Positions 25,224 to 38,800 of a stretch of 64,000 nucleotides of DNA are shown here, one piece after another. The notes beneath the pieces are model-generated. The model did not search any database and was not told the DNA's origin. It worked only from the letters and a program-made list of their open reading frames with translations. Position 1 is the stretch's first letter. The number at the start of each line of letters is the position of its first letter. The translations under genes and the position numbers were made by a program. The DNA is from Atkinsonella hypoxylon (taxonomy: Eukaryota; Ascomycota; Sordariomycetes; Hypocreales; Clavicipitaceae). The stretch lies in assembly GCA_000729835.1 (NCBI GenBank), contig JFHB01000172.1, forward strand, positions 1 to 64,000. Reading direction: 5' to 3'.

Positions 25224-25546
25224 TGTAATGGACTAGCCTAGGAGCTGCTGCTAACTAGTGTCTATAATGAGAACTATAATTATAGAGAGGAAAGGGGGAA
25301 GAGAGAAGGAACTAGAAGCCTCTCTATACTTCTGTACTATATATCTAGGGGTAGGTTTATCCCCTTAGGAGCCCCTTTTAGTATATACTCTATAGCTAAG
25401 GTTCTCTCTCTAGAGCCTAGTGAAGTCTAGCTAACCTCTAGATAAATGCAGCTTACTTCTTTCCCTTTATCTATATAGATCTTTATCTCTCTTTTGCTGT
25501 TCTCTCTCTACTAAAAGACCTAAGCTTAAGGCTTAAGTCTATAATA
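25224..25546 (-). repeat. 3' LTR of gypsy element G
   Basis: 323 bp. The outer (left) edge retains TGTAATGG, where the partner LTR has TATAATAA. The inner edge is more mutated. Confidence 0.93.
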
Positions 25547-27900
25547 TACTCTTCTTCTTCTTTTAGCCTCTATAATAATTCCTTTATTGTCTTTAGTAGG
25601 TACTATAAATTGCAGCTAATTCTCTATCTACTCTCTCTTTATATTTCCTCTATTATTTATCTATAAAAAGTAGAGAGTATAATATCTATACTTAGGCGCT
25701 TTACTCTAGCTATTCTGTTGCTGCACTAATGCACTATTTATACTTTATATAGTGTTATAGAGCTAATATATAAATAGACGTTTACTCTACCTCTTTTCTC
25801 TTTAATTACTTATAGCACTTTAGTAATAGCTGTTTATTGCTTTACTAACTAACTTATTAGTTACACTATAATAGTTTAATTATATCTCTTTACTTAATTA
25901 TACCTTTCTAGAGTTTATTAACCCTCTACCTCCCTCTGCCTTATAAGCCTTTATATATAACTATTAATTATCTAACTAGTATATAGGCGCTAGCTATAAT
26001 GCTAGTGTTACTAGTGTATAAACTACCTATATCCTTAGGTCTCTTTATATTTAAAGCAATTATTATATAACAATCTCTCTTATTAACTAGGAGGCACCTC
26101 TTCTCTTTTGTCTCTATTACTATTATAAACAGTTATTAGTTATATATAATCTATCTATATATAGAGAGTATTATTTAGGGTGTAGAGTGTAAATATTTAT
26201 TATTAGTGTTATTCTTTTAGTGTATAATAAACTAATAGCTAGTAGAGCGTAAATAGTTATTATTATTCTTATCCCTTTAGTGTACAATAAACTAGTAGTT
26301 AGCTCTTAGCTATTTCTAATATAAAAATAAATAATTCTTTCTTTCTTTTCTTTATCTTTTTCTTTCTTCTTTATATTTTATTTTACCTTTATATTATAAC
26401 TAAATAGTTCTATTATTATTTCCTAAAATTCCCTTTTTACACTATATAGCTACTACTGCTTCTTTTAATATAAAAGAGCTCTTTTTTATTGTAACTAAAT
26501 AGAATTTATTTAACTATAAGTAGCTAGCTAATTAAAACTATAAAATATTATTCTATTAGCCTAAAGTATACTGCTTCTTTATCTATATATAGCTTATTCT
26601 CTTACTAACCTAGAATATATTTAGAATTTTAATAGCTATATTACTAGCGCTAGTGCTCTTACTACTTCTACTTCTATAGCGCTAATAGTCCCTTATTGCT
26701 ACTATATCTATAGTTTCCTTATATAAGGGGACTTAAACAATTTAGAGCTATTTAATAGTAATATCCTTAAAGATATTTATATACTATATTATAATAACCT
26801 TTATAAAAAGAGCTTATATAACTACTGCTCTAGCTAAAGGAAGAGATACTAACTGTATATATAGAGGTATAAAGGCTATATATAGAACCTAAGCCTCTTT
26901 ATTAAGTATTCTTGCCTATAGTATTACTTTACTAGAATATAGGAACTTATTAATTAAGGTTTTACAGTTAAGTCTATATTAATTCTCTCTTACTTTAGCT
27001 AGCTTACTTACTAAACTATCCTTACCTATAAGTTCTTAAATATATATAACTACTATAATACTATACTTAAGGATATACTTACTACTAATTATATAAAAGA
27101 GAAGGTTATACTCTCTTTTTCTCCTTATTATATAACTTAAGCTAATAGCTCTTTTATACTTACTCTCTCTTTTTCTATAATCTATAAGAGTACTATAGCC
27201 TCTATTATTCTAAAGAATAATAAGTTTAACCCTAATAAGTATAAGTATATCTCTATAAACATTAATAATAACTTTTTATTGCTCTTTATACTTACTAATA
27301 TTACTACTATTACTATACTTTTATTATTACCTTTACTTATACTTATACCTTATTATATACTGCTAACCTTTACTATTGCTACCTCTTTACTACTATATAA
27401 AGCTCCTTTACTGCTATATATTGTTCCTTTACTCTTATAGAATAACCTTAAAGCAATACACTAAGAATATACCTACCTTTAGGTAAAGCTTAAAAGCTTA
27501 AACTATTTATAGTACTAACTGCTATCTATATTTCTAAAGTATATAACTTTAACCTAGCTTATTACTCTCTTTATTTTCTCTCTTTTTATTTTTCTCTCTT
27601 TAAGAACTATACCTTTATACCTAAAGCGCTAAGCTATTTAAGATATTATATTTTTACCTATACTTACTAGAGTAAAGCCTTAATCTAAAGTATTAGTTAT
27701 ATTCTTACCTACTCTAGCTCCTATACCTTCTGCTAACGCTACTATTCTAGCTTTAGCTTTTACATTACTCTAGGGACACTATATAGCTTCTTTAGCTTCT
27801 ATTCTATAACTGCTTAGAGAGCAGTAAAGCGCCTTTTAGGTAGTTATACCTTTACACTATAAGTACTAATGCCCCTTTACTACTTACTAAGGAATTTCTT
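25547..27900. other. Unassigned 2.35-kb region between pol and 3' LTR of element G
   Basis: It lies downstream of the chromodomain in element orientation and is bounded on the pol side by a T-rich tract (27901-27930). It has a 60-bp unit repeated twice (26183-26242 and 26243-26302). On the plus strand, antisense to pol, long stretches read as Ser/Thr/Pro/Leu-rich if stops are treated as RIP products, but I recognise no domain. It may be an extra antisense gene of the element, a captured fragment or a further decayed insertion. Confidence 0.4.
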
Positions 27901-27999
27901 TTATTTTTCTTTTTTTTTTTTTTTTTTATAGTAATTATATAGGCCTCTATAAAGAAGAGTTTATTTTCTTTTATTTTTAGTTAAAGATAATTAAGTTAT

Positions 28000-30900
28000 T
28001 ATTAAAGTCTATATAAAATTTTACTGTACTTTTACTAGGCTTATTATTAAATTAAGTGTTTTTTTACTATAACTTAAATTAATTTAGTACCTCTATATTA
28101 AGAAAGTTTTTTAGTAGTTTCTATATAGGCTAAATAAATTCTACCTACTTAATAAGCACTTAATAGTATCTTCTTTAGCTTAAGGCGTTTTTAGTAGCTA
28201 AAATCTTTTTTACTCTATATTCTTTAAGAGATAGATTAGTATTTATTATAGTTAGCTTAAGATTAAGTCTTAAGTTTACTAACTACTAAAAAAGTAAAAG
28301 GTTTATTACTACTTACTTAATAAGGTTAATATAGAAAACTAAGTAAATTTCTAGTAAAATATTTAATTTTATAGTTAAAGGTATTAGTATATCTATAACT
28401 ATATACTTTACTATAACCTAATTAAGTTTTTAACTTAAGTAGTTTATTTTAATATAATAGAGCATTAGCTAGACTAAGTTCTCTACTTTATACTATTTTA
28501 CTAGCTTATAGCTTCTATTTAACTGCTTTTATTATCTTTACTAGGTAAAGTTAATTGTAGCTTAAGTAATATTTATACTCTTTTATAGTTATTTAAGAAA
28601 CACTAAAGCTTATTCTTTATATAAAACTTAAGACTTCTCTTTATCTATAAGTTTCTAGATAAGGTTTATATTATACCTATATATTACTTAGTTTAAGCTT
28701 ATACTTATTACTAAAGAGTTTCTATTGTTAATAGCTAGTTAGTATATAAGAAGGTGTTTAAGCTAGTTAAACTATAAAAAGGCAACTATAACCTATAGAA
28801 TTACCTATACTTTCTAATTAACTCTCTTTATTTTACTGTTTATTTATAGGTAGTAAGAAGTAAATAGTAATTATTTAATTCTAATAAGGCAATAAAGAGT
28901 AGTTTAAAATATACTTAATTAGTTTAAACTATAGTTAGAGATAATTTATTTTAGAAACCTATAGAACTACTATTAATAATACTTAAACTATAGAGTGTAT
29001 TTCTCTACCTCTATAGAGGTTATTACTTTTAACTATATATACTTTAAAAGTTAGTTAGTAATAACTATTAAGTAAGAGAGTATAGCTTAGCTTAGCGCTA
29101 GTAAATCTATTATAAAATCTATAGAGATCTATAACTAATACCTATTTAGCGCTAGAATAGGTTGTAATAGGCTTTACTATAACCTCTTACTCTTCTAGCT
29201 GCTGTAATAGTAGTAGTTTTAAATGTATTAAGCAATATCTTAGAACAGCCTATTCTAGTAGTAGTTATATATTAATGCCTAAAATGTAGTATTTTATTCT
29301 AGGTAGCCTAATATTAGTAACTTATATATTCTATATATTAGTATAGTAGTTAATAGCTTATACTTAAGGATCTAGAGGCAGCTCTAATAAACTAGCGCTC
29401 TTTATATATTAAGGGTGTAGTTTATAATCTATTTTTATATCTTTACCTTTAATAGAAACCTTCTCTTTTTCTTTTAAACTATATTTAACCTTATTAGGTA
29501 TACTAGGTCTTTCTATACTCCTTAGTTCTATAAGCTCTATAAGTATTTATCTAGAAATAGTATTGTTCTAGCTAGTACCTATAAAGCCTTAGCTAGTTAA
29601 CTTCTTAGCGTTACTTTACTAGCTATTTCTACTGTAATATCTTCTATAACCTTCTTCTTCTCTTTATCTCTATAAAGGGTACTAAAACAGCTAATAGAGA
29701 GAGACTAGAGAATCTAGCTTATTTATAGTGTTACTCTCTCTTAATTCTACTCTTATTGTAATAATATATTTAGCTGCTTTACCTATAGCTCTAAGTAGTA
29801 TTATAAGTAGTAGTTAAAAAGAGAGAGAAGCTCTACCTACTTAGCTTAACACTTAAAGATCTCTTATAAAGATATAAAGTATTCTAGATTCTTATAGTTA
29901 ATAAGAATTATAAAGAGGTATACTACTTCTTATAACTTTACTACTTAGGCTTTAAGGTAAGATATTATTACTAAGAGCTTCTTATTGTAAATAGTATAGT
30001 TACACTAAGCTAGAGATAACCTTACTAAATAGTATACTATAGGCTAAAGTATACTAGCTTTATTATATTAGAATAAATAGCTACTAAGGGCCTCTTTTAA
30101 GTAATTAGCTTTTACTACTATATTCTTCTTAGGGTTCTATTAGGCTAAGACTAAGTATAAAATAAAAGCTTTCTTAAGCTTTATAAATAACCTCTTATAT
30201 TTCTTTATTTACTAAAATAGAACTCTCTTCTTTATTAAGTTAACTAAAGGCTCTATAATATTTAAGAAATTTAATATAAAGTTATAGTAAAAGTTTATAA
30301 ATTTAAGGAAGCTTTATACTTTTTATAACTTAGTAGAAGCTTACTACTTCTAAATAGCTATAATCTTCTTTAGATTTAAATATATCTCTCTCCTTACTAC
30401 TACTATAAAGCTAAGGTATTTAACTTTAGTTATAGTAAAGTAGTATTTCTTAAGATCTAAGTGTAGCTCTATTAGCTATAACTTTTCTAAGATTCTTTAT
30501 ACTTTATATATATAGTCTTTCCTAGAACTCTTTATATAAATAAGAACGTTATCTAAATAAGTAGTTATATAATCCCTAAGGGCCTCTTCTAGTGCACTAT
30601 TAATATATTATTAGAATATAGCTAAAGCCTTTACTAACCTAAAGAGGTAAACTAGCTATTTAAAGAGGCTAAACTAGGTGTAAAACGCTATAAGGTACTT
30701 CTTACTATTTACTATTTAAATTCTATAAAAGGCTAACTATATATTTAGCTTAGTAAACTAATATACCTTTAATAATAACTTAAGTATCTCTTTTATTAAA
30801 AGAAAAGAGTAATAGTTCTATTTTATAATCTTATTAAGGGCTTAATAATTAATATAGAATTACTAACCTTTACTTAGCTTTTTAGCTAAAAGGATAAGCA

Positions 30901-31150
30901 CTACTACTAAAGAGAAGCTAGCTTAAATCTACTCTTTATCTATTAAGTTTATTACTTACCTTTTAATTTCTAATAAATAGTTCTATAGTATATTGTATAG
31001 TAGAGCTTACAGCAGTAACAGTAAGAAGCTATTTAGCTACTATTTTAGCCTAATATAGTAATCTAGCTCTCCTTTATATAGTAGAAGGCCTTAGGCTTTT
31101 TTTTCTTTAAAAAGATTATAAAAATCCTCTAATTTAAGTAGTAGCGTTAG
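28000..31150 (-). pseudogene. Degenerate gypsy pol with chromodomain (element G)
   Basis: On the minus strand, RT is visible at about 30700-30420: KKYLIAFYTxFSLFKxLVYLF then YINSALEEALRDYITTYLDNVLIY. The YLDD box has become YLDN by G to A. LHLDLKKYYFTITKVKYLSFIV follows, the usual gypsy RT-RNase H continuation. Near 28210-28060 the frame reads EYRVKKILATKNA, then a YYxVLIKxVEF-type segment and LKNFLNIEVL, resembling the chromodomain fused to integrase in chromoviruses, which targets such elements to heterochromatin. Stops and the lost Asp make it inactive. Integrase between these was not resolved motif by motif. Confidence 0.82.
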
Positions 31151-32049
31151 TAGACTAAAACCTTCTAAAGAGATTTATAATAATAATATAGAGGTAATTT
31201 TCTAAAGGCTTATAGTAATAAAATATATAGTAACCTTTTAGCTTTTACTTTATTTTATTAGAGCGCTATAAACTACTATTAACATTAGTTTTATTAGGTC
31301 CTTAACACTCTAAGAGCTTACTGCTTAAATTATAAGGCCCTTAGCCTTACTTACTAATAAGCTCTAGCTAGTAGCGTTAAGAATAACTCTATTATAGGCT
31401 AACTATAGACTTCTAAAGATATAATCTTAGGTTAAGCCTAGGATTATATAAGCTACTACTAGGAAGACCTAGCTATTAATATTTACCTATAAGTAAACTA
31501 AAGAAGCAATTAAGGCGCTTCTTTAGTAGCTATTATAGAACTACTATTTAATCTTTACTACTGTTTATACTATTCTTTTATATAGTAATAGAACTTACTT
31601 TAGGCTAAAGTATTACACTAAACTCTTACTTATTGTAGTAAAGTAGTTATATTTACTATTTATTTATATATTGTAGAACAATAGTTAGTTAAAGAGTATA
31701 GAGATAAAGAATAGTAATATATTTATTTTCTTAGTTATTTCTCTATATTCTTTTTTTAGCTACTTATTAAGTAAAGGTTGTTATATTATTTATATTACCT
31801 TTACCTCTATATTAAGCTTAAGGCTAAAGGTAAGCCTTTTTCTAACTTATTAAAGTTCTTCTTCTATATATTATCTATAGCTACTACTTATATACTAGTT
31901 AATTCTAGCTTACGTTCTACTAGTTGCAATCTATATTCTTAAATATAGTATTAGAATAACCTATATTAAAGGTATTACCTCTTCTAATAGTATTTCTTAA
32001 GTTTAGCCTTAAATATCTACTTTACTTATAAAGTATTCTTATTTAGTTA

Positions 32050-32930
32050 TTTTACTTTAGATTTCTTTACGCTCTCTTTCTATTTCTATTAAGTTCCTAT
32101 AGTATTAACTTTAGTTATTTTAGTATTACTATTCTAGAGCCTTTTAGAGCTAAGGCTATATTTCTACTAGTGCTATTCCTTAATATAATATAACTTAAGG
32201 TTTAGTGTAATACTGTAGTAGCGCTTTACTACTTAAAGGTAGTTATAATATAGAATATCTCTCTCTATACTATAATCCTTTATTTCTTTATTAAGTGCTG
32301 TTTATAACTTAGCTAACTTTACGCTATTATTCTAGTTAGCCCCTTCTACTAATGTAATTTTCTCTTTAAAATAAATATAGAATTCTATAAACTACTTATT
32401 ATTACTTTATTAAAGCTAATTAAGCTTAATTAAAGCTTAGTTTTACTAATAAAGATCTATAAAGACTAATTTTAAGTAATTAAGAAATCTCTATATATTA
32501 TATTCCTTTACTTTACTTACCTTATAATAAGCAGCTACTCTTTACTAAACCTTAAGCAATAAGCTTTAGTATAAATAGTACTACTAGTTCTATATTATAC
32601 CTATAAAGGCACTATTAGCTTAGAGCTTTTAGGTAATTACTATTTATTAGGCCTAAAAGCTCTATTTATTTCTATTGTAAAGGTTTACTATAGATAAAGG
32701 CTTCTATTTAGATTCCTTTAGCTGCTAGCTTACTGCAGCTTAAAGCTGCTTCTTTATCTATATATAGTCTATTATAAAGCGTTATAGTTCCTTTATTTAT
32801 AGGGATTAGCTCTTAACTAACTTATAAAGCACTGCAATTTCTACTGCTTTTTAGCTAATTTCTACTGTACTTTTCTCTATCTCTCTATAGAGGTTAAAAG
32901 AGTGCTTAAGCTAGCTAGCTAGGCCCTTAT
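32050..32930 (-). pseudogene. Degenerate gypsy gag (element G)
   Basis: On the minus strand about 32500-32280 reads ALIKLNxLxxSNNKxFIEFYIYFKEKITLVEGA, then VKLAKLxTALNKEIKDYSI. This is the central part of a Ty3/gypsy gag capsid domain. It lies just inside the 5' LTR as expected. The frame has RIP stops. Confidence 0.75.
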
Positions 32931-32988
32931 TACTATAACTAAACAATATTATTCTTGCTAGTGTTCTATCTATAGAATAATTATAGTA

Positions 32989-33311
32989 TATAATAAACTA
33001 GCTTAGGAGCTACTGCTAACTAGCGTCTATAATAAGAACTATAATTATAGAGAGAAAAGAGAGAAGAGAGAAGGAACTAGAAGCCTCTCTATACTTCTAT
33101 ACTATATATTTAAAGGTAGGTCTATCCCCTTAGGAGCTCCTTTTAGTATATACTCTATAGCTAAGGTTCTCTCTCTAGGGCCTAGTAAAGTTAAGCTAAC
33201 CTCTAAACAAATGCAGCTTGCTTCTCTCCCTTTACCTACATAGATCTCTGTCCCTCTTCTGCTGTTCTCTCTCTACTGAAAGACCTAAGCCTAAGGCTCG
33301 AGTCTATAACA
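32989..33311 (-). repeat. 5' LTR of gypsy element G
   Basis: 323 bp. The right (outer) end is well preserved (GCTCGAGTCTATAACA); the left (inner) end is mutated. Confidence 0.93.
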
Positions 33312-33316
33312 GTGCT

Positions 33317-35051
33317 TTATTAACTAATATCCTTCTTTTCTATAGATAAAGCAGCGTTGTTTTTAGGTCTTACTTCTGCTACAGCTAGGGTCTTTTAAAC
33401 GTTAATATTAACAGTCTATATAGAGGGCTTCGTTATTAATATTAAGTTAGTTAAATTTAACGTAGAATTAGCTAATTTCCTTCTGTGCTTCTGCAATACT
33501 AATTAACTTTTATAGGTTGCTAATAAGCTCTTAGAATGTTGCATTAGTTGCAAATTTAGCTTAGCTACATTTAGGGATGCCTCTAACTGCTTAAAGGGTT
33601 TATTTAATAAGTTTAGAATTATCTATAAGAGGGTTAAAAAGGCTGTTATAGATATCTTAAAGGTTCTAAATTATTATATTAAGGCAGTTAAGTATAGATT
33701 TATTAGGGTTCTTAGCGATTATATTGCGTAACGTAATGCTGTTCTATCTTTAACAATAGAACTACTTATTAGTTAAAGTCTTAAAGTGTTGTCTAACGAT
33801 TTTAACTATTTAGTTAAAGGTATAATTTATCCTTATATTTATTGTAATTGTTGTAAGGTAGAATTTATATGCTTTACCTATTAGTATTACTAGAAATACC
33901 TTTATTATTGCTAATTCTAAGAAATTAAGTTATTAGTATAGGTCTTTAAGAATAACTACTTTTAGTATAATAAAATCGAATATATTACTACTGTATTTAT
34001 TGCTTTCTTTATAGATCTTTATAAGGTTAAGAACTTTCCTTATATTAGTTTAAGAAGAATCTATTATAGAAGGAAGTAATAGTTATACTGCTAAAAGCAG
34101 AAGAAATCTTATATTCTATAGTAAAGGGGAAGGAGGTAGCATTTCTACTAATATACCTATTAGATTACTAGGTACACTTAACAAAAGTAATAGAGAGAGT
34201 GCTAGAGGTATAGAAGAAGGGTTCTATAAAGAAGATTAAGGCTTCTTTACTGTAGATATAGGTTCTATATCTAGGTATAGATTTAAGTAGAATTTACCTA
34301 ATGCTACTTATTTATTAATCTTTTCCTTTAGCTATATAGATTGTTTCTCTTTCTGTAGTACTCTTTTAAGGGAATTAGCAATTTAGCTGCTGCTTCTGCC
34401 TATATAGACTCTATATTTATATAGTAAATTGCGTAACGCTTTAATAATTAAAGTAAAGGCTCTTTAAAATAGGTCTTTATTCTAGTTATAGAAGTTAAAT
34501 TTAAAGTTCTTCTATTATTTCTAATCTCTAAATCTTTAATCTTTATAAAGGTTAATTATAAAGGTAATTCTATTATTTAGATTAGTAGTAGTAGCAGTTT
34601 CTAGGTTAATTTTATATATTAAGTTCTAATCTATTAATAGAAGTTTCTAATACTTTTAAAGTTATTCTAGAAGCTTATTAGGTTATAGTTATTGCTTAAA
34701 TTCTTATAAATCTACCTAGAGTTATTATAAACTTATTATATTAAATAAGATTAAGTAGTATAGAAAGAGAAAGTAGGTATAACAGAATTAGTATAAAGAT
34801 AGAGGGATTTAGCTAGCTTCTAGCTAAGTTCTAAGATAGTTAAAGGAGTTAAATCCTATAGCGTTAGCCGCTAAGGGTCCTAGCTAGTAATTTAATTCCT
34901 TAGGAGTTTAATATTAACAATTAGTTAAACTAAAACGTTGTTGTAAGTAAATACAACTTAGTAACTAAGCAATTGTAAAGATATCCCTTCCTTTAGCACG
35001 CTTTACTAGTTGCGTCGGCCGCTAAGGGTCCCGGCTAACAGTATTACGTCT
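33317..35051 (-). pseudogene. 5' internal and gag region of element BC
   Basis: Homologous, in reverse complement, to 18090-19718 of element F. It contains a gag-like frame with RIP stops (for example LNVAKLNLQLMQHSKSLLA near 33570-33520). It is bounded by G on the left and E on the right; 41248-41330 continues it to the 5' LTR. Confidence 0.75.
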
Positions 35052-35056
35052 CTTCT

Positions 35057-35558
35057 TATCAAAAGGGAGATAGAAGAGATAACAGAAGAGAGAGAAGATG
35101 AAGAAGCTTCTAGTGTGTAGAAGAGTGTGAATTGCTTGCTTGATTCCTCTAACTTAGGAGGGAGGAAGCGGCCTATATATAGCTAATTCTAAGAGAGAAA
35201 GAAAGAGAAGAGAAGAAGGAAAAACAAGAAGGGGGATAGCTAGATACCCGAAAATCCTGCAGCTTATAGAGCGAGAGAATTCTAAGAGATGCTAAGTGAT
35301 CTATTGCACTGCCTCTATAAGAGGGGCTAATATTAGTGTGTGTAGAGCTCTATAACAAAGGAAAGATAATAGACTAGATAACCCCTGTTGTATTCTATCC
35401 TAGTCTACTACACCTACTTGTTTCCTACACTTAGTTGTTGTAACTAAGTTCCTTTGTTATGCTACTGTTGGAGTAGTTGTGCTAGTACTAGCTGTTAGAG
35501 CTAATGTTGCATAAAGTTAGCGATGTTAGTATCGCTAGTGTTGAAGCTACTTTTAATA
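35057..35558 (-). repeat. 3' LTR of copia element E
   Basis: 502 bp direct repeat of 40741-41242. The left (outer) edge keeps TG/CA that are mutated in the partner; the right (inner) edge is mutated (ends TTTTAATA instead of TTTTAACA). Confidence 0.94.
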
Positions 35559-35839
35559 TACCCCCCTAGATAGGTTGTTAGTTAACAAGCTATCTATTCT
35601 ATTTCTCTTTAGAGTCTTTAAGCTCTTCGAGCTTAACAAGACTTTCTATATCTATAAGACTAAGTTAATTACAGAAGGTAATGAATTTCTAACTAATAAG
35701 AGCTTTAGTAAGTCTATTAGCAACTATATCTGCTGTTAGTGTGTAAGATAGCTGGAAGAGGCCTTCTTTATAGGCCTAACGAAGCCAATAGTTATGAACA
35801 TTAACGTGTTTTAAAGCGGTCTTAATTTAAGGAATATTA

Positions 35840-38800
35840 AGAGTTACAAGACAAATTGTCTAAAGGTTATTGCATTAGATAACAGGGGGTTAGTTGCTGA
35901 TATCTAGCTTAAGACCTAATTAGTTAAGAAGCCTAGATATAGAGATTAAGTCTTTTGCTGTTGTAGAAAGAGCTAGAAGCTCTGCTTCTGTGGAGAAAGT
36001 TGTAACTGTAGGTTGCTTAGTTGCTTACTAACTAATTGCTCCACTAAAGAGACTGAAGAAAGAGCCTTATAACAATTTATAGGTTTCTTTATTGTTAGCG
36101 TAAGCAGCATTAGAAGCTACTATAAGCTCTTGTTAGTTGCTATTAGAGAATTGAATAGCAAGAAATCGAGTAAGAAAGAGGTAGATAACTACTCCTATAG
36201 CTACTTTGTAGTGGTATTTAGAGGGATTCTAAAGGTGCTTAGAGAGTCTAGATACAGCAAGAGCTATATCTAGCCTTATTATTGTAGATAGGTAGTTAAT
36301 AGAACTAACAAGCTTTTAATACTAGTATATCTGTTAAGAAGAGGCTTATTGCTAGTTCCTTTTAAGTTATTGTTCTAGAATTAGGTAGGTTTTCTTAGGT
36401 ATCTTTCTAGAGAGGAATTTATTAGCAATTTTCTCTATATAAGAGTCTTGTAAAAGCTAGGTCTTTTAAAGCTTTTAATTGTAGATAATTTAAATTCTAA
36501 GAAACCACTTTAAATCCCCTAGGATCTTTATCTTATAACTATCTTAAAGTCCTTATATAATTCCTTATGCCTTATCCCTGTTTTTAGATTAAAAGATAAG
36601 TACAATATTATCTATAAAGTAGAAGATAACTACTGTATCTAAAATTATAATATAAGGGTCTTCTATAACTACCTATAGTTGTAGTTTTTAAAGAGTTAAA
36701 GAGAGATCTTTCTGCTAGAGATAGGGGGACCTCCTTAGGCTATATAGAGCCCTAAGAAGCAATAAAGCCTATTCTAGTTTCTTAAATCTATTAGGATAAT
36801 TAATGTAAATAGTTTTATCTTAAAGACTATTAGTAAAGGCAGAGATAGCGTCTATTTAGATAGAATTAAGGTTGAATTTTGTTAGAATTGCTATAAGGAT
36901 TCAAAAGGATCTAGCTGTAAGAGTTACTGCATAAGTCTCTTTTAAGCTTATAGGTTAAAGGTCTCCTTTTATATAGATTCTAGCTTTAAATTAAGTAAGG
37001 TATCTATATTTATTAAATTTATACTTAAAGACCTAGGTAAGAGGAATTAGCTTATATCTAGTAGGAAGGTCTATAACTAGTGTTAGTTAAAAGGTTCCTT
37101 TTTCCTAGTTATTGTTAAATTCCTTTATTGCTGCCTCTTTAAACTCGTTAACGAATTAGTGTTGTTGTAGCTCTTTCTAGTTCCTAGGTTTAGGGGGAAG
37201 AGTTTATTAATAAAGTCTTTCCTTTATACCTAGTAGGAAGCTACTAGTAAAGGTAAAGTTAGAAGAATTATAGGTAGCTAGTCTTGCTAACCTACAAGGG
37301 TTAGTTAGTTGTAGAAGCTGTTAAAGAGACTAAGGCTTTAGACTTAGTGTTAGTAACTAGAAAGGTTTCTGTTGTTAAAGAGGTTCCTTATCTATAGAGG
37401 GTTCTATAGAGGAAGTAAAGTCTTAGTATTCTTCTAGGTTTAAAATAGGTAGAAGCTGCACTTCTATAAGTGTAGTTAGTTAGAAGTCTTTAAATTTAAA
37501 GGTTAATTTAATGTGTACTAGAAGCTAGATTTAAACCTCTTATTCTTACTAAATAGGTTGCTTTTTATATAGATTATAGAAGGAAGATTTATTAAAAGTA
37601 ATGTCTCTTACTCTTCTAATCTCGTTTTTCGTTAGAATCTAGATGCAGAAGATGTTTAAGGAATTATAACTAACTAGGTAACTAATCTCTATATAGGGTA
37701 AAGTTTTAAGTTCTTGTTTAGCTGTATTCTTAAGAGCTTCTGTTGTAAGAGAATAAGCTTTATAACTAAAGGCTTTAAGGAAAGAGATATTTAGCTTAAG
37801 GAAGCTAGAATATCTAGTATCTTTATTGTTTTTAGAAAGCTAAGTGTAGAATACCTAAAAAGAGGTCTTCTAATCTATGCCTTATTAAGGGATTCTATTG
37901 TATAAGAACGTTGCTGTTTTCTAGAGTTTAGGCTATAATTTAGAAGGTAAATTTAAGGAAAGCTGTAAGGTCCTAGCTTTAGTAGCTATTATACCCCTTA
38001 ATCTTTTAGCTTAACTATTTTAAGCTAAGGTATATAGTGCTATTAGCTTGTCTTTAATTCCTTATTGCTAGATCTAGGTTATATAGTTTTATTAAAGACC
38101 TCTTTTATTGTCTTAATAGATAATATAGATATCTAGTTACTACTGTCTCTTTATGTAGTTGTTAAAGACTTTAAGCTTTAAGACTAACTCTTGTTAAGTT
38201 AAAGAAAATAAAGAATAATATGTAATTATCTTTATGAAATTATCCTTAATTAGAAGAGCTAAATTAGAACTATTATATCCTTATTCTAGCTTAAAGATAT
38301 TAATAAAGACTTTCTAGAAGGGCCTAGAACTAGAGCCTAAAGGAGGTTCTCTATTAATTTTCCTAGTTGCCTTTAAAAGAGAATAAGCTTTACATTTAAT
38401 TTTTATAAATCTAGTGACCTTAGCTTCTATAGTTGCTTCTACTAGGTGTTTAAGAGCTTCCTTATTAGGATGCCTTAATCGTTAATGCTATAGGTCTGCT
38501 GAAGCTAAGGAAGTTAAAAAGGAACTAATAGGTTGATTGTTAATTTCGTTAAATTTAATAGTTAGTTGCCTGTAGTTCCTTATTGTTTAGAAGAGGTTGC
38601 TTAAGTCTTTTGTAACCTAACCTATCTTTAGATTCTAGTTGTATCTAGCTTGTAGAAGCTTATCTAGGCTTGCTATATTAGTGTAGAATATAGGAACGAA
38701 GGCAACCTGTTAAAGTTAGAAGAGTCCTTTGTTAGTTCTAACAAGAACGCAGCTGTATCCTAGAATAGAAAGGCTTAAATCTCCAGCAAAGATCTATTGT

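Larger units (their letters stand above)
25224..33311 (-). mobile_element. Ty3/gypsy chromovirus (element G)
   Basis: The LTRs are 25224-25546 (3') and 32989-33311 (5'), 323 bp each. The target duplication GTGCT is perfect (25219-25223 and 33312-33316). Orientation is minus: the pyrimidine run CTCTTCTTCTTCTTTTAG just inside the left LTR is a polypurine tract on the minus strand, and gag, RT and a chromodomain-like block occur in that order on the minus strand. Total 8088 bp, longer than usual because about 2.35 kb (25547-27900) lies between pol and the 3' LTR. RIP-mutated, inactive. Confidence 0.92.
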
